Source of the DNA: Bacteriovoracaceae bacterium UBA6153 | Lineage (GTDB): Bacteria > Bdellovibrionota > Bacteriovoracia > Bacteriovoracales > Bacteriovoracaceae | Direction: 5' to 3' | Length of the DNA: 64,000 nucleotides | Assembly: GCA_002428265.1 (NCBI GenBank) | Contig: DIUR01000001.1 | Span: forward strand, 1-64,000 | Part shown: positions 42,720-52,022 of the stretch, one piece after another | How positions within the stretch are numbered: the first letter of the stretch is position 1 | Layout of the letters: the number at the start of each line of letters is the position of its first letter | The notes under the pieces: model-generated | The model's database searches: none | Seen by the model: only the letters and a program-made list of their open reading frames with translations | Told to the model about the DNA's origin: nothing | Made by a program: the position numbers and the translations under genes

Positions 42720-43703
42720 ATGTTAAACATCAGCAGACCAAGAAGAAACAGACACACAGATTCAATCAGAAGACTTGTTCGTGAAACGCATTTGTCGCCA
42801 AACGATTTAATTGCTCCTTTGTTTGTTAAAGAAGGATCAAATCTTCGTGAACCGATTTCATCAATGCCTGGAATCTATAGATTCTCAATTGATGAGTTGG
42901 TTAAAGAGTGTAAAGAAATTTATTCACTGGGTGTTCCATGTGTTTCATTATTTCCTGCGATTGAAGATAAACTTAAAGACACCAGAGCAAGTGAAGCCGT
43001 CAATCCGAATGGGCTATATCAAAAAGCGATTAGAGAAATTAAGAGTACTGTACCAGGTCTTCTCGTTATGACGGACGTTGCTCTTGATCCTTATTCGAGT
43101 GACGGACACGATGGTCTTGTCGACCCAAAAACTGGAGAGATCTTAAACGATGCAACTTTGGAAGTTCTTGCTAAGATGGCCATCGTTCAGTCGAGATCAG
43201 GTGCCGATATCGTGGGCCCTTCTGATATGATGGATGGGAGAGTTGGATTTATTAGAGATGCTCTTGATGAAGAAAATCTCATCAACGTCAACATTATGTC
43301 TTATGCCGCTAAATACGCTTCTGCTTTTTACGGGCCGTTTAGAGATGCACTTGGATCTGCTCCTAAAAAAGGTGATAAAAAAACTTATCAAATGGACTAC
43401 GCTAACGTCAGAGAAGCTCTTCGTGAAGCTTACCTGGATGAATCTGAAGGCGCAGACATTTTAATGGTGAAGCCAGGGCTTCCATATTTAGATGTTATTA
43501 AAACAATCAGAGACAATACAACGCTTCCTATTGCTGCTTACAATGTGAGTGGTGAGTACGCGATGGTAAAAGCTGCTGGGGCACAGGGCTGGATTGACGA
43601 AGAAAAAGTTATGATTGAAATGCTTTGGGCGTTTAAGCGCGCAGGCAGCGATATGATCTTATCTTATTTTGCGAAAGACGCTGCCCGTTTACTAAACAAG
43701 TAA
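42720..43703 (+). CDS. hemB: Delta-aminolevulinic acid dehydratase, metal-switched type
   Basis: A 327-residue enzyme that joins two aminolevulinate molecules into porphobilinogen. The substrate-binding lysines are in MSYAAKYASAFYGPF and ILMVKPGLPYLD. In the metal site DVALDPYSSDGHDGLVD (119-135) the three zinc cysteines are replaced by A/D/D, so it is a Mg-type enzyme and not the zinc type. It is the second gene of an operon with sufE. Confidence 0.94.
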   Translation: MLNISRPRRNRHTDSIRRLVRETHLSPNDLIAPLFVKEGSNLREPISSMPGIYRFSIDELVKECKEIYSLGVPCVSLFPAIEDKLKDTRASEAVNPNGLYQKAIREIKSTVPGLLVMTDVALDPYSSDGHDGLVDPKTGEILNDATLEVLAKMAIVQSRSGADIVGPSDMMDGRVGFIRDALDEENLINVNIMSYAAKYASAFYGPFRDALGSAPKKGDKKTYQMDYANVREALREAYLDESEGADILMVKPGLPYLDVIKTIRDNTTLPIAAYNVSGEYAMVKAAGAQGWIDEEKVMIEMLWAFKRAGSDMILSYFAKDAARLLNK

Positions 43704-43705
43704 AA

Positions 43706-44662
43706 CTAAATTCCAGGAATTTTATTAATTCTCATTACCTTCTCGTACGTCTCTAAGTGAGAGTCGGGAAGGTGGTTAGATTCAAGACATCCTCTTTCTT
43801 CATTGAAGCTGAAGTCTTCAGCTCCCTGAATTAGAATCCCTTCTACTTTTCCAGTTCTTTTATTGAAAACCGGTGAACCAGAGTTCCCACCGTAAGCATC
43901 AAGGTTAGCTGTGAAATAATTTGCTCTTAAAATAAATGATCTTAGCGGAGTTTCTCTTTCAACTTTATTCATGCGGCTTACGACTGCACCATCTGTTGCT
44001 TTCATTGGAAGCCCTAATGGATGGCCAATAACAATCAGTGGAGTGTTAAGACGAACTCTACCGAACTTTCTAGTCTTAAGTGGTTTATAATTTTTTACTG
44101 GGCGATCAAGCTCAATGACGGCGTAGTCACTGATTTCTTTTTTAGTATAAACGTATCTTTGAGATACAATTTTTTTACAAGAATAAACCTGATCAGTATG
44201 AAGTTCTGTAACCTGGTCTTTAAAACCAAAGATCCATCTATTGTCTGCACACTCGCGCTCATTGACCATACAGTGTCCGGCCGTGACTAGTGTCGTGCTA
44301 TTAACCAGAAATCCTGAACAGCTTCCAAGTGAGACTTGATCTACAAATCTCTCATCAGAACAAATTTGTGGCATTGAATTTTGCAAAATAATATTTGGAA
44401 ATAAAATTCTATTTGGGTCATTTCTATCTGTGGTTAGTCGTCTCTTTGAAACCCTAAGGGCCACTGATTGCGCTTTTTCTATGAAATTCACTTCAGGGTA
44501 TTCGTCGACTTCAACTCTATCATCGGGCCCATAAATCAGGTCACCGTTAGATGCAGGAACCCCCATAAGTTCCGGGAGGCCGTAGTCTTGTGCGTTTGCG
44601 GCAAGCGATAATGTAAAAATTAAGGATGTAATCCTTAAAGATCTCATAAAAGATCTGCTCAT
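43706..44662 (-). CDS. Exported trypsin-like serine protease
   Basis: A 318-residue chymotrypsin-fold protease with a signal peptide (about 1-24, ending NAQD). The catalytic triad is TAGHC (His), SDYAVIELD (Asp) and GGNSGSP (Ser). DERFVDQVSLGSCSGFLV fits a V8/glutamyl-endopeptidase-like variant. It is likely periplasmic or secreted, and a digestive role toward prey is possible but not shown. Confidence 0.88.
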   Translation of the reverse strand: MSRSFMRSLRITSLIFTLSLAANAQDYGLPELMGVPASNGDLIYGPDDRVEVDEYPEVNFIEKAQSVALRVSKRRLTTDRNDPNRILFPNIILQNSMPQICSDERFVDQVSLGSCSGFLVNSTTLVTAGHCMVNERECADNRWIFGFKDQVTELHTDQVYSCKKIVSQRYVYTKKEISDYAVIELDRPVKNYKPLKTRKFGRVRLNTPLIVIGHPLGLPMKATDGAVVSRMNKVERETPLRSFILRANYFTANLDAYGGNSGSPVFNKRTGKVEGILIQGAEDFSFNEERGCLESNHLPDSHLETYEKVMRINKIPGI

Positions 44663-44784
44663 AAGCCCCCCGGCCTTGTGAAATTTATAGTGAGTGTCAA
44701 ATTGTCCCCAAGAGGGTTCTATGATTTTGTGAAAGTGTATGACAATGGGGATGGAAAAACTTACATAGGCAATGATACTTCAAA

Positions 44785-44808
44785 ATCCACCCGCTTTGAA
44801 GGCGGGTG
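44785..44808 (-). terminator. Terminator-like hairpin
   Basis: CACCCGC (44788-44794) pairs with GCGGGTG (44802-44808). The minus-strand side continues TGGATTTTG, a weak T-tract. It ends the porin gene. Confidence 0.6.
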
Positions 44809-44825
44809 AATGAATTTACTTAGGC

Positions 44826-46022
44826 TTAGAACCAGAAAGAGATAGCAGCTGCTAATTTATAAGCATCTCTATTGGCATTTCTTACGTCTCTTACGAAAGC
44901 AAGATTTTTAACACCATTTCTAGAGGTTTGTTTCTTCTCATAAAGACCACCGACAGTGATTTGAGCAGACTTAGTAAGCTTGTATTTTACAGCTGATTCA
45001 AGTTTGTAAGTGAAGATCTTGTAAGTCGCCCCACTTTTTTCTGTCTGCTGGCTTGTTGGAACATATGTAATTCCGTCTTCAACAAAGCGAGTATATGTGT
45101 GTTGTTGATCCTTAACATAAAGAGCTTCTGCGTTTTCAACTAAAGACCATTTTTCGTTAAGGTAATACTCCATACCTACTTGAAGAAAGTATTCTGTCTT
45201 AGCAAGTGTAGTGTACGATTCGTATGGAAGTTTTGAAGAGAATCCATAAAGAGCATCAACCCAGACTTCCATAGCACTTGATTCGTAGTTAGCTCCGATA
45301 TCAAAAGCGTAGTTTGGTTTTTTTCCTTGGATTCTATTTTTATTATAAAGTTGTCCGAAAGTGAATTTCCATGCGTCGTTTGCAAAGTACTCAAGTTTAT
45401 TTCCAAGACCCACTTGTTTACTTGTATTAAACGCTGTCACTTCTTCAGTTCTATAAGCAGTAATTGTTTTTGCGTTGTTTGGCTCTGTAGATGTGTATTG
45501 AAGTTTTCCATCTTGGTTTGTATACAGCTCAGTGCTATCACCCCAGATTGTAAACTGATTGATGAAGCCTAGTGATCTTCCGCCATATGAAACAGCTAGG
45601 AAGGCCTTGCGGCTGACTTTTCTGTAATTGTTGTCTGATCCTATAACTGATCCGCCATCTTGATAAGAGTTCTCAATTGCTCCCCAGTGAAGGTTTTGAA
45701 ATCTTACGACCCCTTTACCTAGAAGAAAGCGCATGTTTGGAACACCTTTGTAAGTTGCGTATGCTTCTTCGAAAATGTTGTTTTCTTTCTCTAGCTTTCC
45801 ATCAAGGTCAAGCTTGATGGCAGCGGCCATGTCGTCTTGTTCAGCGAAAATTTTCAGGTCGAGTACACCGATACCGATAACCGATGCAGCTTTGTCTCCT
45901 GAAATTTTTTCGAAATTGAGAGCGTCGAGAGCAATAAATCCGCGGACAGATGTATCAAACGAGTAGGCCTTAAGCGGTAGTAGACAAGGCACTAAAAAAA
46001 GTGCGACCAATAGCTTTTTCAT
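44826..46022 (-). CDS. Outer-membrane beta-barrel (porin-like) protein
   Basis: A 398-residue protein with a signal peptide (about 1-21, ending AYSF), many alternating hydrophobic strands and a C-terminal AAISFWF, the aromatic end used for BAM recognition. It looks like a large single-chain barrel of about 16 strands. Cargo is unknown. A hairpin covers its GGGGGA ribosome binding site, which may limit its translation. The lipoprotein gene upstream lies 40 bases away on the same strand. Confidence 0.82.
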   Translation of the reverse strand: MKKLLVALFLVPCLLPLKAYSFDTSVRGFIALDALNFEKISGDKAASVIGIGVLDLKIFAEQDDMAAAIKLDLDGKLEKENNIFEEAYATYKGVPNMRFLLGKGVVRFQNLHWGAIENSYQDGGSVIGSDNNYRKVSRKAFLAVSYGGRSLGFINQFTIWGDSTELYTNQDGKLQYTSTEPNNAKTITAYRTEEVTAFNTSKQVGLGNKLEYFANDAWKFTFGQLYNKNRIQGKKPNYAFDIGANYESSAMEVWVDALYGFSSKLPYESYTTLAKTEYFLQVGMEYYLNEKWSLVENAEALYVKDQQHTYTRFVEDGITYVPTSQQTEKSGATYKIFTYKLESAVKYKLTKSAQITVGGLYEKKQTSRNGVKNLAFVRDVRNANRDAYKLAAAISFWF

Positions 46023-46025
46023 GAT

Positions 46026-46054
46026 TCCCCCGTAACTTCAATTTAGATGGGGGA
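46026..46054 (-). promoter_or_regulatory. Hairpin masking the porin ribosome binding site
   Basis: TCCCCC and GGGGGA pair (six pairs, five G-C) around a 17-base loop. On the minus strand GGGGGA lies three bases before the porin ATG at 46022. Confidence 0.6.
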
Positions 46055-46061
46055 TTAGATA

Positions 46062-46247
46062 TCATCTATCGTTTGATTTATCTATACACTTTTCAACTTC
46101 ATCGAAATAAGAGTGGTATTCGCCTTTTGTCGGGCACTTTTCAGAGGCAAGATACCTGTCTGGGTTGCCCGGTGTCTGGTGCGAACATGACACCAGTACT
46201 GATGTGATTGTAAGAATTAAGCCTAATGTGATGACAGATTTTTTCAT
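46062..46247 (-). CDS. Small lipoprotein
   Basis: A 61-residue protein. Signal sequence and lipobox SVLVSC (C21), then a short polar mature part with a Cys pair (EKCPTKG, EKCIDKS). It is probably an outer- or inner-membrane anchored lipoprotein. Its leader also forms a nested hairpin over the ribosome binding site. Adjacent to the porin gene on the same strand. Confidence 0.7.
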   Translation of the reverse strand: MKKSVITLGLILTITSVLVSCSHQTPGNPDRYLASEKCPTKGEYHSYFDEVEKCIDKSNDR

Positions 46248-46251
46248 ATCA

Positions 46252-46294
46252 TTCTCCTTACCAATAGCTTACTCCCGTATTGGATTCTGGAGAA
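46252..46294 (-). promoter_or_regulatory. Nested hairpin masking the lipoprotein ribosome binding site
   Basis: On the minus strand TTCTCC pairs with GGAGAA (outer six pairs) and CCAATA with TATTGG (inner six pairs) around an 11-base loop. GGAG is the Shine-Dalgarno of ATG 46247. Confidence 0.6.
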
Positions 46295-46356
46295 GATAAG
46301 AATACTTGCCTAGTGGTGTTTTAAAGGCCTGTCTAAAGAAAAATTAATGATGTTTT

Positions 46357-47268
46357 TTACTCTGCTATCTCTATAAAATTTTCAAGTCCATGATATTCAA
46401 ATGGGCGAGTGCGGGCGAGAAATTTAAGACCTTCTAAAATAGTTGGGTGTTCAAAGCTGGTGCTAATAATCGCCCTATTTTCTTTATGAGATCCTAACCA
46501 TAAAAAAACAGGACTAAGTCCTATCAGTGATGGTTTTATGACCGATGGAAAATCCAAAATCCCGGCCTCCATGAAGTGTATATAGGATTCATCAATGGCG
46601 ATTTTTAATTCTGAGTGAGCTTCAAAAACCTTGCTGTCATAAAAATTTTTAAAAGGCTCTTCTACATAATCAATTCGGATAAAAGCATTGTGGAGAGTTT
46701 TTTCTCTTAGGGTTTTTTCAAAATCCATCATCTCCCATAGTTCAAACTTTCTATTGCCGTCGAGTCTAAAGAGCACCAGAGGGTTTTGTTCGTAAAAAGC
46801 ATTGAGTAGCTCTGCCGTTAGAAGGGCATTTTCGGGATTGATTTTTATTTTTATGCATCCAGAGTTTTTATAAAACTCCAGCCCATTTGCTGGTCTAAAT
46901 AAGCTGTTAACCAGGATTTCATCCTGATTAAAAAGATGGGGATGAGTTTTACTGATCATTCCCAATAGAAGGGATTCAATATGAAATAATATTTCAGCAC
47001 TATAATCCGGAAGAGAGCTCGTTAAGTTAAAATACTTAACAGAAAAATCAATATTGCTAAAATTGAGCTCAAAAGAAGAAAAAAACTCTTTAACCTTAAA
47101 GCTTACTTCTTCAAGAGTTGTTTCATGAAGGCCATCGAGAGTAGAGAGATAATAATCTTTCTCCAGGATAGTGACTTTTAAAAAACGGTTAGAATGGATT
47201 AGCTTTCCTCTTACGGGAACGCTGGTCTTATAAGGGATTGTGACAAATTCAGTTTTTATCTCAATCAT
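46357..47268 (-). CDS. menC: o-Succinylbenzoate synthase
   Basis: A 303-residue, rather diverged enolase-superfamily enzyme. Expected residues are seen as CIKIKI (Lys), LFRLDGNRKFE (Asp), IDYVEEPF (Glu), AIDES (Asp) and KPSLIG (Lys). It dehydrates SHCHC to o-succinylbenzoate in menaquinone synthesis. It is last in the men operon of this window and overlaps menA by four bases. menB, menE and menH are not in the window. Confidence 0.82.
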   Translation of the reverse strand: MIEIKTEFVTIPYKTSVPVRGKLIHSNRFLKVTILEKDYYLSTLDGLHETTLEEVSFKVKEFFSSFELNFSNIDFSVKYFNLTSSLPDYSAEILFHIESLLLGMISKTHPHLFNQDEILVNSLFRPANGLEFYKNSGCIKIKINPENALLTAELLNAFYEQNPLVLFRLDGNRKFELWEMMDFEKTLREKTLHNAFIRIDYVEEPFKNFYDSKVFEAHSELKIAIDESYIHFMEAGILDFPSVIKPSLIGLSPVFLWLGSHKENRAIISTSFEHPTILEGLKFLARTRPFEYHGLENFIEIAE

Positions 47269-48146
47269 AATTTAAAACTTAAAATCATACCGATAGATAT
47301 CATCACACAGTAGAGCAGGTTGTATTGGGCCGTTCTTTGTAGAGCAAGGTTTAGGCGAGAGTCGATGGGTTGGTATAAAATCATCAGCCATGTTTTGTGA
47401 AAGAAAAATGGTAGTAATAAAACCGGGAAAAGCCATTTGAAGTTATACATCACCATGACGTAAAGGCAGACCAGTAAGGACATAATAATAGTGGTGATAC
47501 ACAGGCTTCTTTGAAATTTTTCCCCGAAGCGAACTGCGAGTGTTTTTTTATTAGTGTCTTTATCAGAAACAATGTCGCGAAGATTGTTAACAGCTAAAAT
47601 ACAGGCAGAAATAAATCCTGGCCCCATTCCTAAAATCAGAGCAAGACGAGAGTAGCTGTGAGTTTGCAGATAAGTCGTTCCAATGACGGCAACTAATCCA
47701 AAAAAGATGAATGCAGCAACTTCACCCAGACCATTATAAGAAAGTGGGAATGGCCCACCTGTGTACCCGTATGCAAAATAAAGTGAGACGAGACCAATCA
47801 CCATAATGACCGGGCCTCCAACATACATCAAATAGATCCCTAGAATAAATGCTAATGATAAAGTCAGGATAAGAGCATTTTTCATTGACGTGAGGGAGAT
47901 GAGTCCTGAGCTTGTGACTCTTGTAGGGCCTAGTCTCGTATCTTTATCAACTCCTCTGACAGCGTCCAGGTAATCATTGGCAAGATTACTGGCAATTTGT
48001 AAGACCAGCGCGCACAAGGCCGTTAGAACAGCAATCAGAACATTTATTGATTTGATTTCGACGAAGGCGACAGCAAGACCTAAAACAACAGGGGCCTGTG
48101 AAGCAAAAAGAGTTTTTGGGCGAATGGCGAGCATCCAGTTTTTCAT
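47265..48146 (-). CDS. menA: 1,4-Dihydroxy-2-naphthoate polyprenyltransferase
   Basis: A 293-residue UbiA-type inner-membrane protein with about eight or nine helices. NLANDYLDAVRGVDKD is the Mg-diphosphate-binding motif, NNLRDIVSDKDTNKKTLAVRFG the second. It attaches the polyprenyl tail to DHNA. It overlaps menC by 4 bases and lies 17 bases after menD. Confidence 0.93.
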   Translation of the reverse strand: MKNWMLAIRPKTLFASQAPVVLGLAVAFVEIKSINVLIAVLTALCALVLQIASNLANDYLDAVRGVDKDTRLGPTRVTSSGLISLTSMKNALILTLSLAFILGIYLMYVGGPVIMVIGLVSLYFAYGYTGGPFPLSYNGLGEVAAFIFFGLVAVIGTTYLQTHSYSRLALILGMGPGFISACILAVNNLRDIVSDKDTNKKTLAVRFGEKFQRSLCITTIIMSLLVCLYVMVMYNFKWLFPVLLLPFFFHKTWLMILYQPIDSRLNLALQRTAQYNLLYCVMISIGMILSFKL

Positions 48147-48163
48147 ATTCTTTGTTCTCTAAA

Positions 48164-49912
48164 TTATAGTTTAATGGTTCTTAGTTGATCGTATACCGCT
48201 TTATTGGTTTCATGATCAAAGAGCACTTCCATTATTGTGTGATGTTTCTTTTTTTGCATACTCTGGAAAGCTTCCAGGAAATGCTCTTTATTTTTAACTT
48301 GTACATAATCAATTCCAAAGCTCTCAGCAGTTTTCTGGAAAGTCTGGCCGTGGGGACTTGAAATATAATCGAGAACTGATTTCTCTTTATGAATGGGAAG
48401 AAGTGTGAAAATTCCACCACCATCATTATTGACGAGAATAATCTTAAGTGGAGTTTTCATATCTTTTAGAAAGTAGAGTGAGTTTAAGTCGTGTATAAAG
48501 GCGACATCGCCAATGATCAGGTAAACTTCTTTTTTGCTTCCATCAATGTAGCCGCAAGATGAAGCAATAAACCCCTCAATCCCGCTGACTCCGCGGTTAG
48601 TGGCAACCGTTAGGTTTTTTAAATTATCGTATGAAAAGTAAGCATCAAAAGTTCTGACGACTGTAGAGTTACCGATGTAGAGAGTTGAGTGATCAGGAAT
48701 ATTGTCAATAATCACTTTACTCACACTTGGATAACTTAAGGGGCCTTCATTGATGAGCTTAATTTTACTTTTTGAGAAGGCCTCAAAGTTCATCTGAAAG
48801 TTAATCTTTGGAAGTGTGGTCCCTTCAAAATAACTCAAAATAGATTCAAGAGTCGAGTTGATATGAGCATTGATCCTGATTTTTGTATGATGAGAAGGAT
48901 CTTCTTTTTCCAGATTTAAATTAAGTGTTACCAAATTAATTTCAGGAACTTGTTTTAAAAAAGAATAATAATGTTTCGATGTCAGTCTACCACCAATATG
49001 AAAGACGGTCTCTGGTGGATTTTTGATCAGTTCTGCTTGCACTTCAGGGTGATCAAAAGTAGGGATAGCATCATTGTTTAAGTTGAAAGCGTATTTTAAT
49101 GAGCTTGAAACATCAAAATAAGTCGGCCAGTTTAGTTTTTTTGCGAACTCTTCTACTGCTTTCGTTGATTCATGAGGAGCAAGGCTTCCAATAACGAGAA
49201 GACCTGTTTTAGATTTTTTCAACAACTCAGCAATTTCTGCGACGGCCGCTTTATCTGGGCGAGTTTCAAGATTTACATATTTTGTAGTGGGGCCTGATCG
49301 CTCAATTTGAATTTTCGCCAATCTTAGGTACTCGGCAGGAATCGTTTGAGTAGTATCTTCTAATGGCTCTCTGAAAGCACAGTTAAAATGAACCGGCCCT
49401 TTTTGAGGGTAAAGAGATTTATGAATGAGATTTGATAAACTTGAGGTCATCGCCAATGGGCTGATTTCAAAAGTCGGTGCCCCTAAACTCATCTCACCTT
49501 GAATGTAGTCACCAAAAAATTTCGTCTGATCGATGGTTTGATTATCATCACAGAACGTTAGTTCACTTGGCCTGTCGGCAGATAAAACAATAAGAGGAAG
49601 ATTAGATTTTTTTGCTTCGACAACAGCAGGCATATAATTGGCCATGGCCGTGCCTGATGTACAAACGAGAACTGATGGGCGGCCTGTGGACTTAGAGTAT
49701 CCTAATGCTCTGTAGGCAGCGCCACGCTCATCCATGCATAAAATGATCTCTAACTTAGGAGTTAATTTTTGTAAGTGCACGAGGGCCGCAATTAGCGGAG
49801 CATTTCTCATACCGGGAGATAGATAAAATTGAGTGATCCCACACTTGATGAACTCATCAATAATAAGTGATGACCAGATTCTATTTATATTTTGTGATAA
49901 TAATTTTTCCAT
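48164..49912 (-). CDS. menD: SEPHCHC synthase
   Basis: A 582-residue thiamine-diphosphate enzyme that adds a succinyl-semialdehyde unit to isochorismate. SPGMRNAPL, CTSGTAMANYMPAV and GDVAFIHDLNSLYF (TPP/Mg motif) are typical. ATG 49912 is chosen; upstream codons run into menF. Second step of the classical menaquinone route; it follows menF by 7 bases. Confidence 0.93.
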   Translation of the reverse strand: MEKLLSQNINRIWSSLIIDEFIKCGITQFYLSPGMRNAPLIAALVHLQKLTPKLEIILCMDERGAAYRALGYSKSTGRPSVLVCTSGTAMANYMPAVVEAKKSNLPLIVLSADRPSELTFCDDNQTIDQTKFFGDYIQGEMSLGAPTFEISPLAMTSSLSNLIHKSLYPQKGPVHFNCAFREPLEDTTQTIPAEYLRLAKIQIERSGPTTKYVNLETRPDKAAVAEIAELLKKSKTGLLVIGSLAPHESTKAVEEFAKKLNWPTYFDVSSSLKYAFNLNNDAIPTFDHPEVQAELIKNPPETVFHIGGRLTSKHYYSFLKQVPEINLVTLNLNLEKEDPSHHTKIRINAHINSTLESILSYFEGTTLPKINFQMNFEAFSKSKIKLINEGPLSYPSVSKVIIDNIPDHSTLYIGNSTVVRTFDAYFSYDNLKNLTVATNRGVSGIEGFIASSCGYIDGSKKEVYLIIGDVAFIHDLNSLYFLKDMKTPLKIILVNNDGGGIFTLLPIHKEKSVLDYISSPHGQTFQKTAESFGIDYVQVKNKEHFLEAFQSMQKKKHHTIMEVLFDHETNKAVYDQLRTIKL

Positions 49913-49919
49913 ATTATTC

Positions 49920-51176
49920 CTAAAGCACACTCTTGTTGATGACTTTAATAAAAGGCTGCATCTTTGCCCCGGTCTCATCCCATTCTTCCAGGGCCTCTGA
50001 TCCTTCTACAATGCCGGCACCACCATAAACGGTAATAGTCTCGCCTTGAATTTTTGCGGATCTAATTCCCACCACGATTTCTGAAAAATCGCGAGAGATC
50101 ACTCCAATAGGAGCAGCGTACTGACAACGCATCTCTTTTTCTATTTCTAAAATTTTTTCCTGCGACAACTCGTAAGGGATTCCGCCAACAGCAGGAGTAG
50201 GATGAAGAAGATTTACTAAAGACTCAATGGTCGTCGTCTCTTTCAGAACTCCAGTAATAGTGGCCTGACGGTGTTGAATATAAGGAAGTTTCATCGTAAC
50301 CAAAGGCGAGATACTAAAACTATCCATCAGCGGACTAAGCCTTTCGCTGATGCTTTTTGTAACGAACTCATGTTCTCTGATTAATTTATCTGAATGGGTG
50401 AGTTCAATTTCTAATTTTAAATCTTCTTCAGGAGTTTTCCCTCTAGGTGTACTTCCGGCCAGAGAAACTGTTTCAAGATGATTTCCTTTTAAAGTAAAAA
50501 GGCGCTCCGGGGTGAGGCTGATAAAACTCTCGTGATAATTACTTTGATAATAAATAGAGTAATGAGAGCTAGCTAAATTGGCCTCATAGACTTCTCTGAA
50601 CATGACCAGCATGTCGATAGGGGAGTCATAGGTAAATATTTTCTTTCTCGATAAAACGATTTTCATCAAGTCTTTTTTTCTAAAAAGGCGAGACGATTCA
50701 TTAATCATTCGCTTCCATTCATCACTGTCGGGTGACTCATCAAATGAGACCCATGCTCCAACAAAAGACTCCCAAACTGTAGGGTTGAAAATGATGTTAC
50801 TTGGTGAATAAGATTTATATTCCTGCGATTGATGAACAAAGAGTTTTACCTGATTGTTTTTTCTAACAAAGCTCCACTCAGGTAAATAACAAAGTGTAGG
50901 TGAGTTTGATTCAAACTCTTTTTTAAAGACCAGAACTTCTTCTGGGTTGTGTATGGCGAACTGATCGGCAGAGGAGATTGGAATTTCTCGTGCGATTCCC
51001 AAACCTAAAAAAGAGAAGTTCTCATCTTTTGATTCAAAGAAAAATACTTCTTCTGTAGCGGCATAGGCAAGCAGATCACTTAGAGAAAAGTCTTCATAAG
51101 TAAAATGAGTGATTTTTTGAATCACTGATTTGTCGATCGTACTAAGTTCCTTTTGTAAGAAACCTTGGGCGCTCAT
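49920..51176 (-). CDS. menF: Isochorismate synthase
   Basis: A 418-residue chorismate-utilising enzyme. SLTPERLFTLKGN, SLAGSTPRG, HPTPAVGGIP and VGIRSAKI, IYGGAGIV-like TVYGGAGIV are family hallmarks. It turns chorismate to isochorismate, the first committed step. Its ATG overlaps the menG stop by one base. Confidence 0.92.
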   Translation of the reverse strand: MSAQGFLQKELSTIDKSVIQKITHFTYEDFSLSDLLAYAATEEVFFFESKDENFSFLGLGIAREIPISSADQFAIHNPEEVLVFKKEFESNSPTLCYLPEWSFVRKNNQVKLFVHQSQEYKSYSPSNIIFNPTVWESFVGAWVSFDESPDSDEWKRMINESSRLFRKKDLMKIVLSRKKIFTYDSPIDMLVMFREVYEANLASSHYSIYYQSNYHESFISLTPERLFTLKGNHLETVSLAGSTPRGKTPEEDLKLEIELTHSDKLIREHEFVTKSISERLSPLMDSFSISPLVTMKLPYIQHRQATITGVLKETTTIESLVNLLHPTPAVGGIPYELSQEKILEIEKEMRCQYAAPIGVISRDFSEIVVGIRSAKIQGETITVYGGAGIVEGSEALEEWDETGAKMQPFIKVINKSVL

Positions 51177-51889
51177 TACTTTTTATCACCGATATAAAGT
51201 GTGGCAATTCCAAATGTCAGCGGCATCATTTTTAAATCTTTGAAGCCAGCATTATTCATCAGCGCCAGGAATTTATCCCCGTAAGGGAAATCTTCAACAC
51301 TTTTATTTAAGTAAGTGTAGGCATCTTTGTGTTTTGAAACAATGTTACCGATAAAAGGAAGTAAGTGTCTGAAGTAGAAAAAGTATACATTTCTTACGAT
51401 GAAGTTCGTTGGAATTGAAAATTCCATAATCATCAAACGGCCGTTTGGTTTTAGTACACGGTAAATCTCATGAAGAGATTTTTGAGGGTCAGAAAAGTTT
51501 CTGATACCAAAAGAGATGGTTGTTAAATCGTAGGCAGCATCTCCAGAAGGAATGTTGACTCCATCACCGATCATTAGAAAAATCTTTTTATCGTGACCTT
51601 TCTTTTTTACTTTTTGAATTCCGACATCAACCATGCCTTTAGACAAATCGATACCGGTAATTTTTTTAATTCTTTTGTCTTTAATAAGTGTCAGTGGAAC
51701 ATCACCAGTTCCCGTCGCCAAATCAAGAGCATTGATTGATTCATTATCTGGCAGATGCTTAAGCATTTTATTGCGCCAATAAATATCAATTCCCATTGAA
51801 AGCGTGTGATTTAATAAGTCGTACGTCCCGGCAATTTCGTCAAAAATTTTATAGGACTCTTTTTTTCTGGCACCTAATTCATTAGTCAT
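51176..51889 (-). CDS. menG: Demethylmenaquinone methyltransferase
   Basis: A 237-residue UbiE/MenG methyltransferase: YDLLNHTLSMGIDIYWR, ALDLATGTGDVP (SAM site) and SFGIRNFSDPQKSL. It performs the last step of menaquinone synthesis. It is first in the operon here; the gene order is menG-menF-menD-menA-menC. Confidence 0.93.
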   Translation of the reverse strand: MTNELGARKKESYKIFDEIAGTYDLLNHTLSMGIDIYWRNKMLKHLPDNESINALDLATGTGDVPLTLIKDKRIKKITGIDLSKGMVDVGIQKVKKKGHDKKIFLMIGDGVNIPSGDAAYDLTTISFGIRNFSDPQKSLHEIYRVLKPNGRLMIMEFSIPTNFIVRNVYFFYFRHLLPFIGNIVSKHKDAYTYLNKSVEDFPYGDKFLALMNNAGFKDLKMMPLTFGIATLYIGDKK

Positions 51890-52022
51890 TTTTTATATCC
51901 TTTTAGTGACACCCTTTTTACCTTAAACTTCATGTACATAGCAAGATTTGGATTTACTTTAAAACACATTTTTGCTAGCCTCAGCCAACGACCATAAATT
52001 TCTCTTTAAAAGGGTCCTCCCA

